DNA from: Leptobrachium leishanense | Taxonomy: Eukaryota > Chordata > Amphibia > Anura > Megophryidae | Direction of reading: 5' to 3' | Assembly (NCBI GenBank): GCA_009667805.1 | Contig: CM019066.1 | Location: 331,706,077 to 331,770,076 of the forward strand | Length of the DNA: 64,000 bases | In this document: positions 61,995-64,000 of the stretch, piece by piece | How positions within the stretch are numbered: the first letter of the stretch is position 1 | Layout: each line of letters begins with the position of its first letter | Notes under the pieces: generated by a model | Databases searched by the model: none | What the model saw: only the letters and a program-made list of their open reading frames with translations | Told to the model about the DNA's origin: nothing | Translations under genes and position numbers: made by a program

Positions 61995-62851
61995 TGTCAG
62001 GGTTCAGATTGTAATTTGTGCAGAAGGTGCAGTAGTGAGCCCAAGATACAGTGAGGCAGGTTTGCAGAATAAACAGAGTTTATTAAATAATAAACACCAG
62101 AACATAAAAGATACAAAAGATCTGAACAGGATAATAGAGGATACTGGGCACAAAGGGAATAGCTAGAGGAGTAGAGGAGATGCAGGAAAAGGAGGTTGAG
62201 GCCAAAGGGATGGCTGAGAGTAATGGGAAGGGAGGTTGAGGCCAAAGGGATGGCTGAGAGCAGTGGGAAGGGAGAACTGAATATGAGAGCAGTTAGAAAG
62301 CAGGAGAAATGAAGGATAGTAAGAGGAGAATAAGATACTGGAGAAGTGAGCAGAAAGAGACACAAAGGGAACTTTAATACAGGGGGGCAGACAATAATAC
62401 AGATAACACGGAACAGATATATAAGCAACGGTATCAGGCAGGCAATAGAATGGTCGTGGGCAAAGCGGGGGTCTAGGCAAGGCGGCAATCAGGGTAGTCC
62501 AAGTCCATATACAGGGGTCTGATAACCAGGGGTTCAAGATGGGGGAATCAGGGAGCAAAGGGGGTACCGGTCATATGGTAAACGTCCAGGTAAATAAACA
62601 GGGTCCTCAGGAAAGGCTTTGAATCAGGAGTTCAGGAATCAGCTCTGCACTGCAATACAGTCTGGGACTTCAATGAGGAAGTGCCCTGATGAGGGCATAG
62701 CTTCCTTATGAGCAGGTTAAATCAAGGCGAGGTGAGCTCAGGTGTGGTTCCAGGGCTGGGATGCAGTTCTGAAAGAGTCTAGGGAACCTGAATAGTTCAA
62801 TAAAGCAGTCTTAAAGGGGGCACAGAGGGTCAGGGCCACTAGGACCTGACA
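61995..62851. mobile_element. Solo LTR (857 bp) with 5-bp duplication
   Basis: Begins TGTCAGGGTTCAGATTG and ends CACTAGGACCTGACA. It is flanked on both sides by CAAAG (61,990-61,994; 62,852-62,856). The ends TGTCAGG/CCTGACA are perfect inverted repeats. It contains AATAAA near 62,068 and two tandem copies of a 40-bp block (AGGTTGAGGCCAAAGGGATG). No internal region or second LTR, so it was presumably left by LTR-LTR recombination. Gypsy-type or retrovirus-like cannot be decided. Confidence 0.88.
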
Positions 62852-63075
62852 CAAAGGTGGGATACAATGACCGTATTGACAGGTTTAAGCAAATTATGAA
62901 TGCTTGATGCGATTCTTGTAAAGAGCAAAATATATTAGCAAGGCAGCGGCTAAGATATAATGATAAGAAGAATAGTCATCTAGATATGTTGCTATAGCCA
63001 GCTTTATAATACTGCCCGTTACTGCACATAGGAGTTGAGAGCAATTGCAAACCTGTGAATTTTTTCACCTCTTAA

Positions 63076-64000
63076 CCCCTCCGCTGCGGAGGACGCCCTC
63101 AGCGCGTCCACCCGCAGGTAACATTCCTTGCGGTGGACGCGCTGAGCGCGTCCTCTCTTTGGGGCCAGCGTTCGGCCGGGTTCCGGCCGATCGCTGGACC
63201 CCCCGGTGCGGGCTGACATCCTCGATGTCAGCCCAGCACCCGGAACCGCCGCCGGCCTAATTCAGGCGCCCCCCCGCATGTGCGGAGTAGGCGCCTGAAA
63301 GGGAGGGGGGGAGGTCCTTCGGACCTCTCTCCCTCCCAATCGCCGGCGTTGCGGGGTTAATCCAGGCACCGTTTGGAAGGGCACAGCCTGCCCTTCCTAA
63401 CGGTACCTGGAATTAACCCCATGTGGGCTGGATCACGAATCGGCGCCGAAAAGCGCCGGTTCGTGATCCTTTCCCGGAGCTGGCCGACATCTTGGATGTC
63501 GGCCAAGCTTCCGGGAATGCCCCCTGAGGACTGGCGTCATCGTGCATAGCATGATGACGCCAGTCTTGGAGTTAACCCCTAACTGCCACCAATGGTGAAG
63601 ATAGGGGGTTTCAATGAACCCCCTGTCTCCCGATCCGTGGCAGTTAGGAGTTAATGTTTGATATTGTTGGATCGGCCAGAGCATGGCCGTTCCAACAATA
63701 CCAAACATGAGTATGAAAAAAGTTTTTTAAAAAAAAATTAAAAATAAAAAAATATTTAAAAAAAAATTATAAAAAAAATATTTTTTTCTTTCTTTTTTTT
63801 GGTTCGTTAATGCAGCAATATTGTTCCCATTTCAATTATAATGTGAACAATGATGCTGCACTAACGATTTTTGTATGCGGTGCGTTTGTTAAAAATCGCG
63901 TAATTTTTCCAAAAAAAAAATGTAACGAGACCCCATCTCTAATTTTTTTAACAAGCGCACCCCATACAAAATATAACCGCAATTGCTCGCATGTTAAAAT
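63076..64000 (-). mobile_element. TTAA-type element, family D copy 2, cut by the window end
   Basis: TTAA at 63,072-63,075, then CCCCTCCGCTGCGGAGG. It contains GCGCGTCCACCCGCAGGTA and GGACGCGCTGAGCGCGTCCT hairpins, a long CG-rich palindromic middle (63,160-63,560), then GCAGCAATATTGTTCCCATT and TTTTTGTATGCGGTGCGTTT, all matching 30,262-31,056 in reverse. The distal end is beyond 64,000. Confidence 0.85.

Noticed and set aside
61997..62558. 163- and 131-codon minus-strand ORFs
   Set aside because: Lie entirely inside the solo LTR and its purine-rich tandem block; Pro/Leu/Ser-rich by composition only.

Overview
The window looks like nuclear DNA of an amphibian, most likely a frog. It holds one recognisable vertebrate gene with small exons and very long introns. 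Around it are Tc1/mariner, hAT and TTAA-target (piggyBac-like) elements, L2/CR1-like and BovB-like LINEs, a tRNA-derived SINE, solo LTRs and many short inverted-repeat elements of kinds I associate with anuran genomes. The organism call rests on that repeat repertoire from memory, not on a database search. No bacterial-style operon, CRISPR array or confident structural RNA gene was seen.

The main gene is rrp15 (ribosomal RNA processing protein 15) on the minus strand. It reads from a start near 51,222 down to a stop at 626-628. Five coding exons (51183-51222, 41240-41475, 36494-36591, 34183-34378, 626-793) join with matching phases and GT-AG introns into a 245-residue protein. A poly(A) signal lies 52 bases past the stop. 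The introns are about 9.7, 4.6, 2.1 and 33.4 kb. Essentially everything from 794 to 51,182 is intron sequence filled with repeats. Upstream of the promoter (51.4-64 kb) is intergenic repeat-rich DNA. It contains one unexplained minus-strand terminal exon (55,327-55,654) with its own poly(A) signal.

Region by region. 0.6-1.5 kb: last exon, then a 34-bp/28-bp minisatellite only about 65 bases upstream of its acceptor. 3-10 kb: broken L2/CR1-like LINE, SINE, TTAA elements. 12-18 kb: TTAA elements and a telomere-like array enclosed by inverted repeats (14.6-15.4 kb). 21-29 kb: two Tc1 elements (one broken, one with a 327-codon open frame) and a hairpin-rich element. 30-38 kb: nested hAT/TTAA/SINE insertions. 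40-50 kb: more TTAA elements, some nested in each other. 51-64 kb: Tc1 remnant, BovB-like fragment, two solo LTRs, two satellite arrays and a large TTAA element cut by the window end.

The gene works alone here. The rest is a well-stratified record of transposition in which nested insertions and one filled/empty-site pair show target sites directly.
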